From contig JASAON010001550.1 of NCBI GenBank assembly GCA_030849065.1, forward strand, positions 1,459 through 52,508: a DNA stretch of 51,050 bases, given 5' to 3'. Under the pieces are notes generated by a model. That model saw only the letters and a program-made list of their open reading frames with translations. It had not been told where the DNA came from and did no database searches. This document shows positions 43,593 to 51,050 of this stretch, piece by piece; within the stretch, counting starts at the first letter, position 1; every line of letters starts with the position of its first letter. The DNA comes from Jaenimonas drosophilae. Its lineage: Eukaryota; Euglenozoa; Kinetoplastea; Trypanosomatida; Trypanosomatidae. Position numbers and translations under genes: made by a program.

Positions 43593-44465
43593 TCATTGGC
43601 TGCCATAGCCGGCAGTGTAGCCTGGCGCTGCGCCAGTCTGCTGGCGAGGTGGATAGTACGGAGGGCGGCTCTGGAGGCGGTTGGAGAACGACGGGGCAAC
43701 ATCCATTCCGTAGCCACCGCGGGCGAACATGGGGTTGAAGGCGTTGTAGCCAGGATCAAATGAGGGGTTGTACTGGTTGTATTCGCGGTATGGATCATAG
43801 GAGTCCATGGGCGGGCGAGGAACGTAGCCACCCATGTACATGTTGTTGTACATCATCTGCTGCTGCTGCTGCTGCTGGTAGTAGTTCATCGGCATTCCTC
43901 CGTTGGGTGGCATGTTGTTGTTCATGTGGCGGAACTTATTATTGTAGCCGTTGTTGTTCTGCTGCTGATGATTGTGATGGTGCTGATGCTGGTTGTAGTG
44001 ATGAGGCTGGCTTTGCTGCGGATTCGCAGCAGCTGGCTGGGCGGTGGTGCCAGCAGAGGTGCTGGCCACCGGAGGGCTGATAGCAGCCGGAGCGGCGGAT
44101 TCAGGATCCTGTGCGCGCTCCTTTGGTGTTTGCGTGGGCACCTGAGAAGCAAACCTGAACTTATCCTCTGCTTGGAGCTTGGCTAAGTCCTCAGAGAGGG
44201 TTACCACACCAATGGTGACGAAGTTGATGGGCTCCGCTTTAGGGACTTCTGGCTTGGGGGTCGCTGGCTTAGGGGTGGCGACCTTGGGGGTGGCGGACTT
44301 TGGCTTGGGTGTTTCCTTTGCGGCCTGCTCCACTGGAGGAGCAACGGCCGGTGCGACGGGTGCGGCAGGCGGCGTGGCCGAGGTGTTCTGGGCAGGCTGA
44401 GCCTTAGATGCCTCCTTCATCTGCTTCAGCCGTGCGGCCATGTTCCCTTTGTCCCAGGCAGACAT
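43593..44465 (-). CDS. Q/N- and P/A-rich low-complexity protein, possible mRNP component
   Basis: The 290-residue product starts with a short helix (MSAWDKGNMAARLKQMKEASK), then Ala/Pro/Lys repeats (TPKVATPKPATPKPEVPK). A single conserved-looking block follows at about 79-105 (INFVTIGVVTLSEDLAKLQAEDKFRF). After it come long Gln/His/Asn/Tyr/Gly stretches (HHYNQHQHHHNHQQQNNN, Gln7), with PYREYNQYNPSFDPG near the C-terminus. This composition is typical of prion-like RNA-granule proteins that bind poly(A)-binding protein or MKT1/PBP1-type complexes in trypanosomes, but no RNA-binding domain is present. I cannot name it. The ATG at 44465 begins the only sensible N-terminus. Confidence 0.85.
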   Translation of the reverse strand: MSAWDKGNMAARLKQMKEASKAQPAQNTSATPPAAPVAPAVAPPVEQAAKETPKPKSATPKVATPKPATPKPEVPKAEPINFVTIGVVTLSEDLAKLQAEDKFRFASQVPTQTPKERAQDPESAAPAAISPPVASTSAGTTAQPAAANPQQSQPHHYNQHQHHHNHQQQNNNGYNNKFRHMNNNMPPNGGMPMNYYQQQQQQQMMYNNMYMGGYVPRPPMDSYDPYREYNQYNPSFDPGYNAFNPMFARGGYGMDVAPSFSNRLQSRPPYYPPRQQTGAAPGYTAGYGSQ

Positions 44466-44750
44466 GATTGTGATGGTGATGGATTAAACTTCTGTTCTGT
44501 GTTCTCGAGTAGATCGTATGAATGATGGCTCGATTATGGTGGATTAGCAGTGGGTCTCTCGCCCTCTCTTTCGGAGTGGTTGCGGCTAGTTCAAACTAAC
44601 AACAAGGGAGGAAGAAAATAACACATATAAAAGCACTTGACGATGCATGACGATCATGGAAGAGGATGGGCGCCCACACCCTGTGGTTTTTCCACGGAAG
44701 AGCACAGTCAGTGAATATTGGATTAACCGTTATTTGCTGGACCAACATAG

Positions 44751-46496
44751 TTACTCGGCGACCGGAGGAGGAGGAGGAGTGCTTGACTCATCGGCAACTT
44801 CCTCGGTGACCTCCTCCTTACGCTCCAAGACAGCCACCATTTCGACGTGGTGAGTGTGTGGAAAAAGATCCACCGCAAATGCCGCCATGACCTCAAAGGG
44901 TGTGCCTCGGTAGGCCTTGGTGCTAGGCTTCGTCAGCGCAGGGCAGTCTCGCTCGAGTGCTTTTTGTTCACAGGAGATGTAAATCACTCGCCGAATGCCG
45001 GGAGTGCCACGGATCCACTTGAGGACCTGCGAATTGACACCCGCACGCGGCGGGTCCAAGATTGCCACAATATCGTGTTTGCCATCACCCTCGCGCATCA
45101 AGGAGTTGATCACCGTAGGAAGTAGTTGCTCCACCCGACCACAATGAAACTCAGCATTAGCAATTTGATTGACCACGGCATTGCGACGTGCGTCTTGGAC
45201 GGCAGATTCCACAATCTCAATGCCAATTACTCGTTTCACGTACTTCGACAATGAGAGCCCAATGGTACCAGTGCCACTACAGAGGTCCAACAGCGTTGTT
45301 TCCGATGTCAGTTCAGCCACCTCCTTAACACGGTCGAGCATTCGCTCCATGCCTGCTGTGTTCACCTGAAAGAACGCTGTAGGGCTCAACTCAAACTTAA
45401 AGTCAAACAAGTATTCTGTTAGAGTAGGCCCACCAAGAAGAACAATGCGTGGCGCATCTAGCGGCAGTGAACCAATTCCTGTGTGCTTGTGGTACTGTAG
45501 GCTCACCACTGCCGCCGAGTCTTTTCCCGAGGCTCTCTGGAGGTCTCCCTTCAGTTCAGCAGAAGAACACGAAGCCACGAGTCGCTCTTCAACGCGATCC
45601 ATGACCGTCTTGGGGCAGCTGTCAGCATCGACTTCCAAATCGATCATCACCTCCCCACGAACGTTGTTTCGGATCTGCAGTTTCCTCCAGAAACCACTAA
45701 CCGTCACTTTGTTGAAGACGGAGAGCCCGCCATTTTCCTCCGCGGCAAATTCGCAGCAGATGTTCATCATGAGCATTGCAACGACCTTGGCCTCTGGGCC
45801 CATGGTAACTACCGTCCTCTCGGGATCGACGGCAGATTCAATCGCAGCAGTTCCCTCCATCAAAGACCCCTTCTGAAACCCCAGCGTCGGCACGCCGGCA
45901 TCGGAGAATCCAAAGGACAAGTTCACATGGTTGCGATAGCCCACCGTATTGGGGCTCTCCACTATACCCATGAAGCGATTGCTGTACGCATCCCACCCGT
46001 ACACCTTGGAAGGAAGAATGCACTTCATAACCCCAAGGCAATGCTTCTTTTTGCGTTCAATTTGCTCGCCCATCGAAAAGTGCTCGTACTGAGTGAGCTT
46101 GCTTCCATCATCATCCCCGCGCGCTCGCTTTTTGGTTCCCTTGTGGGTGACGCTGAGATCGCGGTCGGTCACCGGGATTTCCCGCCAACGCTCTCCTCGG
46201 AAGCTGATACTCTGGAGTGCAGTAGAGGCGGCCTGGCGGTCGGATTCTGTGGCGAAGGCCAGGAAGACAAATGGAGTCTTGGGGTTCTTGTTGATACGGA
46301 GCATCCCTGGAAACAGAGGAGCCGGAGGATTCTCCTGTTGTCCAGGGCTCAGGGAGAGCTCCTTTGCAATGAACTTCTTCAGTGCGCCTACGGTGGAGTA
46401 CTTATCATTTGTGTCAATCTTCAGCAAGTGGGAGTTACTGTGCTCGTGCAGTGATGGAAGAGAGACCTCTGGAGGGCATCCAGGTGAAGCGTCCAT
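44751..46496 (-). CDS. TRMT2A: tRNA (uracil-5-)-methyltransferase, TRMT2A type (RRM plus methyltransferase)
   Basis: The 581-residue product has an N-terminal RRM-like domain (about 20-110: HLLKIDTNDKYSTVGALKKFI, PFVFLAFATESDRQAASTAL) and a C-terminal RNA m5U methyltransferase domain. Visible landmarks are SPTAFFQVNT, the SAM loop DLCSGTGTIGLSL (near residue 406), IVAILDPPRAGVN, and the catalytic cysteine Cys509 in YISCEQKAL. The RRM-methyltransferase fusion is the animal TRMT2A layout; bacterial RlmD-type and yeast Trm2 proteins lack it. The predicted reaction is SAM-dependent formation of 5-methyluridine, usually U54 in the T loop of tRNA. The C-terminus ends in an acidic Pro-rich tail. The first ATG of the frame is at 46496; upstream there is only a GTG. 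Confidence 0.93.
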   Translation of the reverse strand: MDASPGCPPEVSLPSLHEHSNSHLLKIDTNDKYSTVGALKKFIAKELSLSPGQQENPPAPLFPGMLRINKNPKTPFVFLAFATESDRQAASTALQSISFRGERWREIPVTDRDLSVTHKGTKKRARGDDDGSKLTQYEHFSMGEQIERKKKHCLGVMKCILPSKVYGWDAYSNRFMGIVESPNTVGYRNHVNLSFGFSDAGVPTLGFQKGSLMEGTAAIESAVDPERTVVTMGPEAKVVAMLMMNICCEFAAEENGGLSVFNKVTVSGFWRKLQIRNNVRGEVMIDLEVDADSCPKTVMDRVEERLVASCSSAELKGDLQRASGKDSAAVVSLQYHKHTGIGSLPLDAPRIVLLGGPTLTEYLFDFKFELSPTAFFQVNTAGMERMLDRVKEVAELTSETTLLDLCSGTGTIGLSLSKYVKRVIGIEIVESAVQDARRNAVVNQIANAEFHCGRVEQLLPTVINSLMREGDGKHDIVAILDPPRAGVNSQVLKWIRGTPGIRRVIYISCEQKALERDCPALTKPSTKAYRGTPFEVMAAFAVDLFPHTHHVEMVAVLERKEEVTEEVADESSTPPPPPVAE

Positions 46497-46731
46497 GGTG
46501 CGTGCGCAGGTATCAAAGAACACCAGAGGGCACTACTAACTAACCAGCTATACGCAGAAAGCAAAGAGGAAACCCATTGAGGAAATGTCGCATTCAAGGT
46601 CACAATCATATCACAGTTTCACGATCGATGATTTGTAGCCATTGGGTACGCGCAAACCACCAGAACTGCACATACTCGTTGTGTACCAATGTGAAAAACG
46701 AGAGACGTCTCCAAATAGAGAGTCCACTCAT

Positions 46732-47607
46732 CTAAGTGCGCTTAGCCGCAGCCTCTACGCGGCTCTCGACCACCGAAACAACAGAGTGAATGACCAAGTC
46801 CTTGGAGAGTTCAAACTCTTCCTCTGGCACAGCAACCACCACTACGTAGTGGAATCTACGATTGGAGTTGTAGAAGGCACGACAGAGTCCGTGCACTAGA
46901 GGCTGGCCAGCACCTGGTGTGAATGTTATCTCGGCAGCCGCGCATGTCAGCCGAGTGGCAACCAACTCGCTGAGATTTTCGTTGTTTTCCTCAGTGGAAG
47001 GCTTTCGCACAGCCTCACCATCACATTCAGAGAGCACAAGAAGGGAATTGCCCACTGACAGATTGAATCGCTTTAGAAATACCTTTAGCAGCTTCATGCA
47101 GTTGGGGTCCTTAACTTTTTGCTTGTAGGCGAAGCAGTTAAGAGAAATACCATGAATGGAAGGGATCTGCCTGCCATCTTCACCAACGGCCGGACACGGG
47201 CTGCACTGAATGGCAAGGCTATTGTCTCGAACGAGCTCAGCAGCTGCCCAGCTGCACGGAACAGCATACTGAACGTAGTAGTCCATGCGTTCGCATATAT
47301 CCCAGTCGACTCCACTTCCAGGGAGACTTGATGGCGCAGCACTTCGAGTACTTTTGCTCGCCTGTGAAGGAGTGTCTGTGTTGCTGCAAAGCCCAGCAGC
47401 AAAGAGCATTCCTTTGCCTAGTGATCGACCGCTTCTATTGCCGCTGCTAGGGCTCTGTGCCGAAGAGTGAGCCACTGGGTTTGACTTCCACTGGCCTAGA
47501 ACTTTTTCCTTCGAAATGGTGCTGCTCCCCAAGCTTCGCGCCATCCACGCATACGCGCCACGCCTGCACAAAGTGCTCGGAAGAGAGTTTTGATATCGGC
47601 GACGCAT
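46732..47607 (-). CDS. Unrecognised protein with a probable mitochondrial presequence
   Basis: The 291-residue product begins MRRRYQNSLPSTLCRRGAYAW, Arg-rich, Ser/Leu-containing and free of acidic residues for the first 33 positions, like a mitochondrial presequence. A Ser-rich linker follows (45-100). The C-terminal 170 residues look globular with alternating strands and helices (PSIHGISLNCFAYKQK, NSLLVLSECDGEAV, FHYVVVVAVPEEEFELSKDLV). I do not recognise the domain. It is co-transcribed next to REL2, but gene neighbours in kinetoplastid arrays are rarely related in function. The longer frame upstream starts with a CTG or similar codon and passes through the splice signal; the ATG at 47607 is preferred. 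Confidence 0.75.
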   Translation of the reverse strand: MRRRYQNSLPSTLCRRGAYAWMARSLGSSTISKEKVLGQWKSNPVAHSSAQSPSSGNRSGRSLGKGMLFAAGLCSNTDTPSQASKSTRSAAPSSLPGSGVDWDICERMDYYVQYAVPCSWAAAELVRDNSLAIQCSPCPAVGEDGRQIPSIHGISLNCFAYKQKVKDPNCMKLLKVFLKRFNLSVGNSLLVLSECDGEAVRKPSTEENNENLSELVATRLTCAAAEITFTPGAGQPLVHGLCRAFYNSNRRFHYVVVVAVPEEEFELSKDLVIHSVVSVVESRVEAAAKRT

Positions 47608-48093
47608 AAGTACGCGCAATGATCCCCTGTGGATAATTATAGATGAAACCAATTGGTTGGTCAGCGATGCACAAACAGAAATCGCAGAAATTTCTACTGT
47701 ACAATCTATACTATAGCAACAAGATCCAGGAGGGGCGGAAACGAGGGTAACAAGAGTCCATGGGTGAATGGATTCCCATTCATTAGTATTGGCATCCATG
47801 GCGGCGGCGTTGTACTGCACAGAAAAACAAGGTTCATGAAGTGTGCTCAGCGAGAGCCTAAACGGGTTCCCGTGACGAGATGGAGATGGCGCTGAAAGAA
47901 ATATGGCCGCTCACGTTCCAGTCGAATGAGAGTACCACATCTGTTCCACCGCCCCAGCTACAGAGGACCATACAATACAATACAATTGCAGCTGAGCGCC
48001 AAGCACAGAAAAATGGATGAATTGATTATCATGAGTCGATCTGATAGAGTGGAATCAAAGTTACTTGAGCAGAGATGCCCAGCATTAGCAGTA
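47608..48093 (-). other. Intergenic region between REL2 and the presequence protein gene
   Basis: These 486 bp hold the 3' UTR of REL2 and the leader of the next gene. A short CAATA repeat (around 47970-47985) is the only pattern. The likely acceptor of the downstream gene is CCACAG on the minus strand (near 47630). No gene is visible. Confidence 0.5.
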
Positions 48094-49389
48094 TCATGAT
48101 ACCGTTGCCTGAACATGCTCGTGTCTCAACACGTCGCTCCGTTTCATCAACTCAGAGTGCACCAGCTGCTGTGACTTGGCTAGTGTGTAACGAGCAAATT
48201 CTCTCCTGGTTGAAATCTCTGAGTTCACCACACAAGGGTCTGCTTCCTTGAGAAAATCACGCAGAGCGTCCGCGGCAAGCTCCTTCGCGACCCTGGAGTC
48301 ACTCGTTACTAAGGCGTCCTGCCCAACCTTGGACAACACACTCTCCAGACGGTTACAACAAACGTTGTTTAGTAACTCCAGCAGCGCGCCGAACAAGACA
48401 GGGTTCTGAACGACGCTACGAGTTTCGGGCAGTTGCACCCCTGTACGGGCAACTGCATCCGCACGGAGTGACTCCAGTTCATCTACCCGTGGGCCATCAC
48501 GAGGATCTGACGACGACTCTTGAAATGCCTTACATTTGATCTTCAAGATTGTCGGGCACGGAGGATTAAACCCCTTCATCCCTCGACGGCAGTGCTTGAC
48601 TACAATTCCCTCGGCCCAGTTTTTCCTGAGCGGGAAGTTCCCCATTCCTACCAATGGAGGAACTGACGTCTCAAAATTCTCGACGTTGAAAGCCACGATC
48701 TTCGACATGGGTCCTCGGATGATGGGCTGGGCATAAAGAAGACCTGGAATCTTCTCGAATACCGAGGTAGCCTCATCAAAAGTGAGGCTATGAGCTTGCT
48801 CATTATCACAAATCTTGTACTTGATGTCAAAGGCCAAGAAGTGAATGGTTGGGCTATACTGTGGAAACTGATTTGTCTGAACAGCAGCTGTTGCCTTCTT
48901 CCTGCCTTCATTCATTTTCCGCTTCTCCAAAAGAGTGGGGTGGTCGTACTTCCCACCAAACAGCTCTCCGTACAATATTACTGTCTCTAGTTGCCTCCCA
49001 ACCAATGAGCTAACAATGGACCGTCCATCTTTCGCAAAACGCTTCAGCTCCGGAACAATGACACCATAGCCGAAAAAGTCTTCAGACTTCGGAATGAAGC
49101 CGTTTCGCTTCGAGAAGCTCACAATTTCCTCACCCTTCTCCGATATCCATGAATAGATGGCAAAGTTTGCTCCGTGCACCTTTTCCGTAGCAATCCACTC
49201 GTCATTGTAGTACGGTGTGGCTTTGAGAGAGGCAATTCGCTTTTCTGTTGCGTTCTCAATTTCTGCATACCTCTCGAACATCGGCCCTACATGCACACGC
49301 CCTCCACCTAACGGAGATCTAAATATTGATGTTCCTCCATTAAGCACCCCACCTTTCATTCTTAGCCGAAGGGAGGTGCGGATTAGCAT
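48094..49389 (-). CDS. REL2: Mitochondrial RNA-editing ligase, REL2 type
   Basis: The 431-residue product starts with a basic presequence (MLIRTSLRLRMKGG) and carries all nucleotidyltransferase motifs: motif I ATEKVHGANF with the adenylated lysine at Lys70, motif III ILYGELFGGKYDHP, motif IIIa IHFLAFDIKY, motif IV WAEGIVVKH and motif V LKIKCKAF. The segments IIRGPMSKIVAFNVENFE, PPLVGMGNFPL and the C-terminal GPRVDELESLR...GVQLP region are of the REL2 rather than REL1 kind. The ligase uses ATP to join mRNA fragments in the 20S editosome, in the U-insertion/deletion editing of kinetoplast transcripts; the C-terminal third binds the OB-fold partner (KREPA family). The start at 49389 follows TTTTCTTCCTCC...GCAATAG. 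The gene itself identifies the host as a kinetoplastid. Confidence 0.95.
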   Translation of the reverse strand: MLIRTSLRLRMKGGVLNGGTSIFRSPLGGGRVHVGPMFERYAEIENATEKRIASLKATPYYNDEWIATEKVHGANFAIYSWISEKGEEIVSFSKRNGFIPKSEDFFGYGVIVPELKRFAKDGRSIVSSLVGRQLETVILYGELFGGKYDHPTLLEKRKMNEGRKKATAAVQTNQFPQYSPTIHFLAFDIKYKICDNEQAHSLTFDEATSVFEKIPGLLYAQPIIRGPMSKIVAFNVENFETSVPPLVGMGNFPLRKNWAEGIVVKHCRRGMKGFNPPCPTILKIKCKAFQESSSDPRDGPRVDELESLRADAVARTGVQLPETRSVVQNPVLFGALLELLNNVCCNRLESVLSKVGQDALVTSDSRVAKELAADALRDFLKEADPCVVNSEISTRREFARYTLAKSQQLVHSELMKRSDVLRHEHVQATVS

Positions 49390-49392
49390 GAC

Positions 49393-49421
49393 GCTATTGC
49401 AGGGAAACAGTGGAGGAAGAA
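49393..49421 (-). promoter_or_regulatory. Trans-splicing signal of REL2
   Basis: On the minus strand, TTTTCTTCCTCCACTGTTTC (complement of about 49403-49422) leads to GCAATAG (acceptor at the complement of 49393-49394), leaving a leader of only a few nucleotides before the ATG at 49389. Confidence 0.65.
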
Positions 49422-49505
49422 AATGCAATATCACTTACTTCGGCAAGAAAAGTATTCAGCATCAATCAAATCAATTGCACAAGAAGACTGGATGCTGGGT
49501 AGCAG

Positions 49506-50408
49506 TCACACATCAGCAAAGGGAATGATCCGCTTTGCAGAAATCAGTTCCACCTTTGTTGGACAGCAGACGTACACATCGGCATCGGGGAAGGAAACAG
49601 CGGGAGCAATATGAGTTGCATACACTTGATACTTCCTGGGGGCACATAAAAACACCACATCCTTGAGTATGGTACCCACCTGCATGGTAAGCTGTTGCGC
49701 CAAAGACTCCACCTTCAGTGATGTAGGTGTCCCTTCCGGGGAGCAAACATCATGCGGAGTTAGTGGTTCTGAACTACTTCTTCGAACAACTGTCACCGAG
49801 CACTCACTCTTTATCAACTGAAGCTCAGAGCACATGCCGTCTACTACTGATGCAGAGAGCTCATCCCCATCCACGAAGACGATTGCAGAGCGCTGTGGTC
49901 GTCTGACCCTAATGGCAAGTGAAACACGGAGATCCAAATCACGCGGCAACTGACGGCTATGACTAAGTATTTCATCCACCACGGCAGCCATCTGATCTTT
50001 TGTTCGACAACCGGAGCGCCGAAGACAATCTTCAAGTGGAAGAAACTCTGTCTCCTTTTTGGTGGACTTGGAAACAGCTGAACAGTAGTCCACCAACTTT
50101 AGGTAGCGCTCTGATTTGCAGCGTGAATTTAGCGGGCTACGTTCATCGTTGGCCCGCCGAACTGTCCATCTACCATCATCTTCATTCGCGACACAGAACA
50201 ACTGAGGATACTTCTCAAGCGCTTCTTTCATCGTTACCACACCAACCGTACTAGGAGAAAACTGAGGAAACTCGCGCTGAAGTAAAGACAGGATCTGTGC
50301 TGAAGTGCAGCCGTTCGCAGGCAGGCGAGACGCAACTGCTTGGAGCACCATGTGAGGCCCAAATCCCCTCTTCAGCGCTGCGCAACCGAACAACGCGGTG
50401 CACTTCAT
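49506..50408 (-). CDS. Unrecognised 300-residue protein, possible NYN/PIN-like C-terminal domain
   Basis: The N-terminal part (about 15-80) has a winged-helix-like pattern: SAQILSLLQREFPQFSPST, TMKEALEKYPQLFCVANEDDGRWTVRR. The C-terminal part (about 160-300) begins with a hydrophobic strand ending in acidic residues (SAIVFVDGDELSASVVDGM), followed by alternating strands and helices (SECSVTVVRRS, DVVFLCAPRKYQVYATHIA, DADVYVCCPTKVELISAKRII). This is the order expected of a NYN (PIN-like nuclease) Rossmann fold, with Asp residues where the first metal ligand would be. The assignment is tentative. It lies directly upstream of REL2. The N-terminus (MKCTALFGCAALKRGFG) is compatible with mitochondrial import but not diagnostic. 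The ATG at 50408 follows CTTTTTTTTCTC and TTAG. Confidence 0.8.
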   Translation of the reverse strand: MKCTALFGCAALKRGFGPHMVLQAVASRLPANGCTSAQILSLLQREFPQFSPSTVGVVTMKEALEKYPQLFCVANEDDGRWTVRRANDERSPLNSRCKSERYLKLVDYCSAVSKSTKKETEFLPLEDCLRRSGCRTKDQMAAVVDEILSHSRQLPRDLDLRVSLAIRVRRPQRSAIVFVDGDELSASVVDGMCSELQLIKSECSVTVVRRSSSEPLTPHDVCSPEGTPTSLKVESLAQQLTMQVGTILKDVVFLCAPRKYQVYATHIAPAVSFPDADVYVCCPTKVELISAKRIIPFADV

Positions 50409-50757
50409 CAATCAACAACTAAGGCACGACGAGAAAAAAAAGAAGAAGAAACATATTGGAGCGCTCTGTCAAGCATATCAACAACTTCACACGTACAGTG
50501 TAAGCTGTGAATTTCATTCATTGAACGGCTACCATTTGGCTCCAGAACATGTCGGGACGCAGTCGTCACTACGTTCACCGAATTGACGATGGGTGACAAC
50601 ACGCACCCCACCTAGTGGCGCACTGGTGGTGAGAAAAGTGAAAATGCAACAAAAACCACGTACTCACTCTCACTGCGACTTCTCGTGAATGCCTCGCTCG
50701 TGGGCCACCACTGGCAACAACACACAGCCCCCACTTCCACTCGGCCAACTACTTGAA
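50409..50757 (-). other. Intergenic region
   Basis: This 349-bp spacer holds a strong purine tract (50431-50450, pyrimidine on the coding strand) and the acceptor TTAG (complement of about 50417-50420) of the NYN-like gene. The remainder is the 3' UTR of the amidohydrolase gene. Nothing else is seen. Confidence 0.55.
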
Positions 50758-51050
50758 TCACCCCTCATTCGACATCAAGAGAGAAGCGATAATAAGAACG
50801 TGCAGCTTGACACCCGTCTCCATCGCAGGCTCATGAATTTTGAATTTGGAACTGTAGTTGTGGCTGTTTCCATCTCCCTCGTCTGCCGCTCCAACCCCTA
50901 GCCAGCAAAGACAGCCAGCAACTGACGCCTGATACTCGGAGAAGTCAGCAACACCCATAAGAGGTGTCTGAAGTTCCACGTAGTTTCCTTCGCCCACGAG
51001 TCGAGTTGCAGCACTCATGACTATTTCATATGCTTTCGGGTCATTGTATG
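50758..51050 (-). CDS. C-terminal end of an M20-family amidohydrolase (5' part outside the window)
   Basis: The frame runs open to the right edge and ends at 50758, giving about 97 codons; the ATG at 51018 is internal to it. The sequence has the C-terminal hallmarks of M20D amidohydrolases (aminoacylase/IAA-amino acid hydrolase type): GVADFSEY in place of the usual G-x-EDF, then AGCLCWLGVG, then the region SHNYSSKFKIHEPAMETGVKLH with the last metal-ligand His. These enzymes release amino acids from N-acyl or related amides using two metal ions. The Glu of the EDF motif is Ala here. Whether the enzyme is active depends on the N-terminal ligands, which are not in the window. Confidence 0.85.
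   Translation of the reverse strand, partial: YNDPKAYEIVMSAATRLVGEGNYVELQTPLMGVADFSEYQASVAGCLCWLGVGAADEGDGNSHNYSSKFKIHEPAMETGVKLHVLIIASLLMSNEG

Overview
The window comes from the nuclear genome of a kinetoplastid (trypanosomatid or close relative); I cannot name the genus. The reasons are: every gene is an intronless open frame; genes lie head to tail in long one-strand arrays that flip only at two strand-switch regions; many ATGs sit a short way behind a pyrimidine tract followed by AG, as in spliced-leader trans-splicing; and the gene content includes a mitochondrial RNA-editing ligase (REL2 type) and a protein with three copies of what looks like the kinetoplastid-specific FAZ1-type domain.

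Layout. At the left edge is the 5' part of a minus-strand gene for an acidic Glu/Ala repeat protein (1-467). A 5.6 kb divergent strand-switch region follows (468-6092), probably a transcription start zone. Its left half is AT-rich and carries a near-perfect 50-bp palindrome and a 69-bp tandem duplication. Its right half (about 3.1-5.97 kb) is GC-rich and studded with 10-15 nt C or G homopolymers. A plus-strand array then runs from 6.1 to 14.5 kb: Maf-type nucleotide pyrophosphatase, an unknown protein with Cys clusters, the triple FAZ1-type-domain protein, a double ubiquitin-like-fold protein, and an EFR3-like membrane scaffold. A 300-bp convergent strand switch (14484-14783) holds another 13-nt G tract.

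From 14.8 kb to the right end all genes are on the minus strand, so transcription enters from the right. In transcription order: the 3' end of an M20-family amidohydrolase, a possible NYN-like protein, REL2, a protein with a possible mitochondrial presequence, TRMT2A-type tRNA methyltransferase, a Q/N-rich protein, alpha-SNAP, separase, a protein kinase, the ribosome-assembly factor BRX1, a four-pass membrane protein, ribosomal protein S11, SGT1, a TBC1D20-like Rab GAP, a tandem AAA+ protein that has lost its catalytic residues, a 1672-residue coiled-coil protein, a 1919-residue helical-repeat giant, an unknown basic protein and a C2-like protein.

The arrays are not operons of related function. 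As is usual in kinetoplastids, co-transcribed genes are mixed (translation, cell cycle, vesicle traffic, mitochondrial RNA processing). The less ordinary items are the homopolymer mosaics at both strand switches, the 50-bp palindrome, the AAA+ pseudo-ATPase, the triple FAZ1-type-domain protein with an overlapping upstream ORF, and the double ubiquitin-fold protein. All of this was read by eye; no homology search was run.
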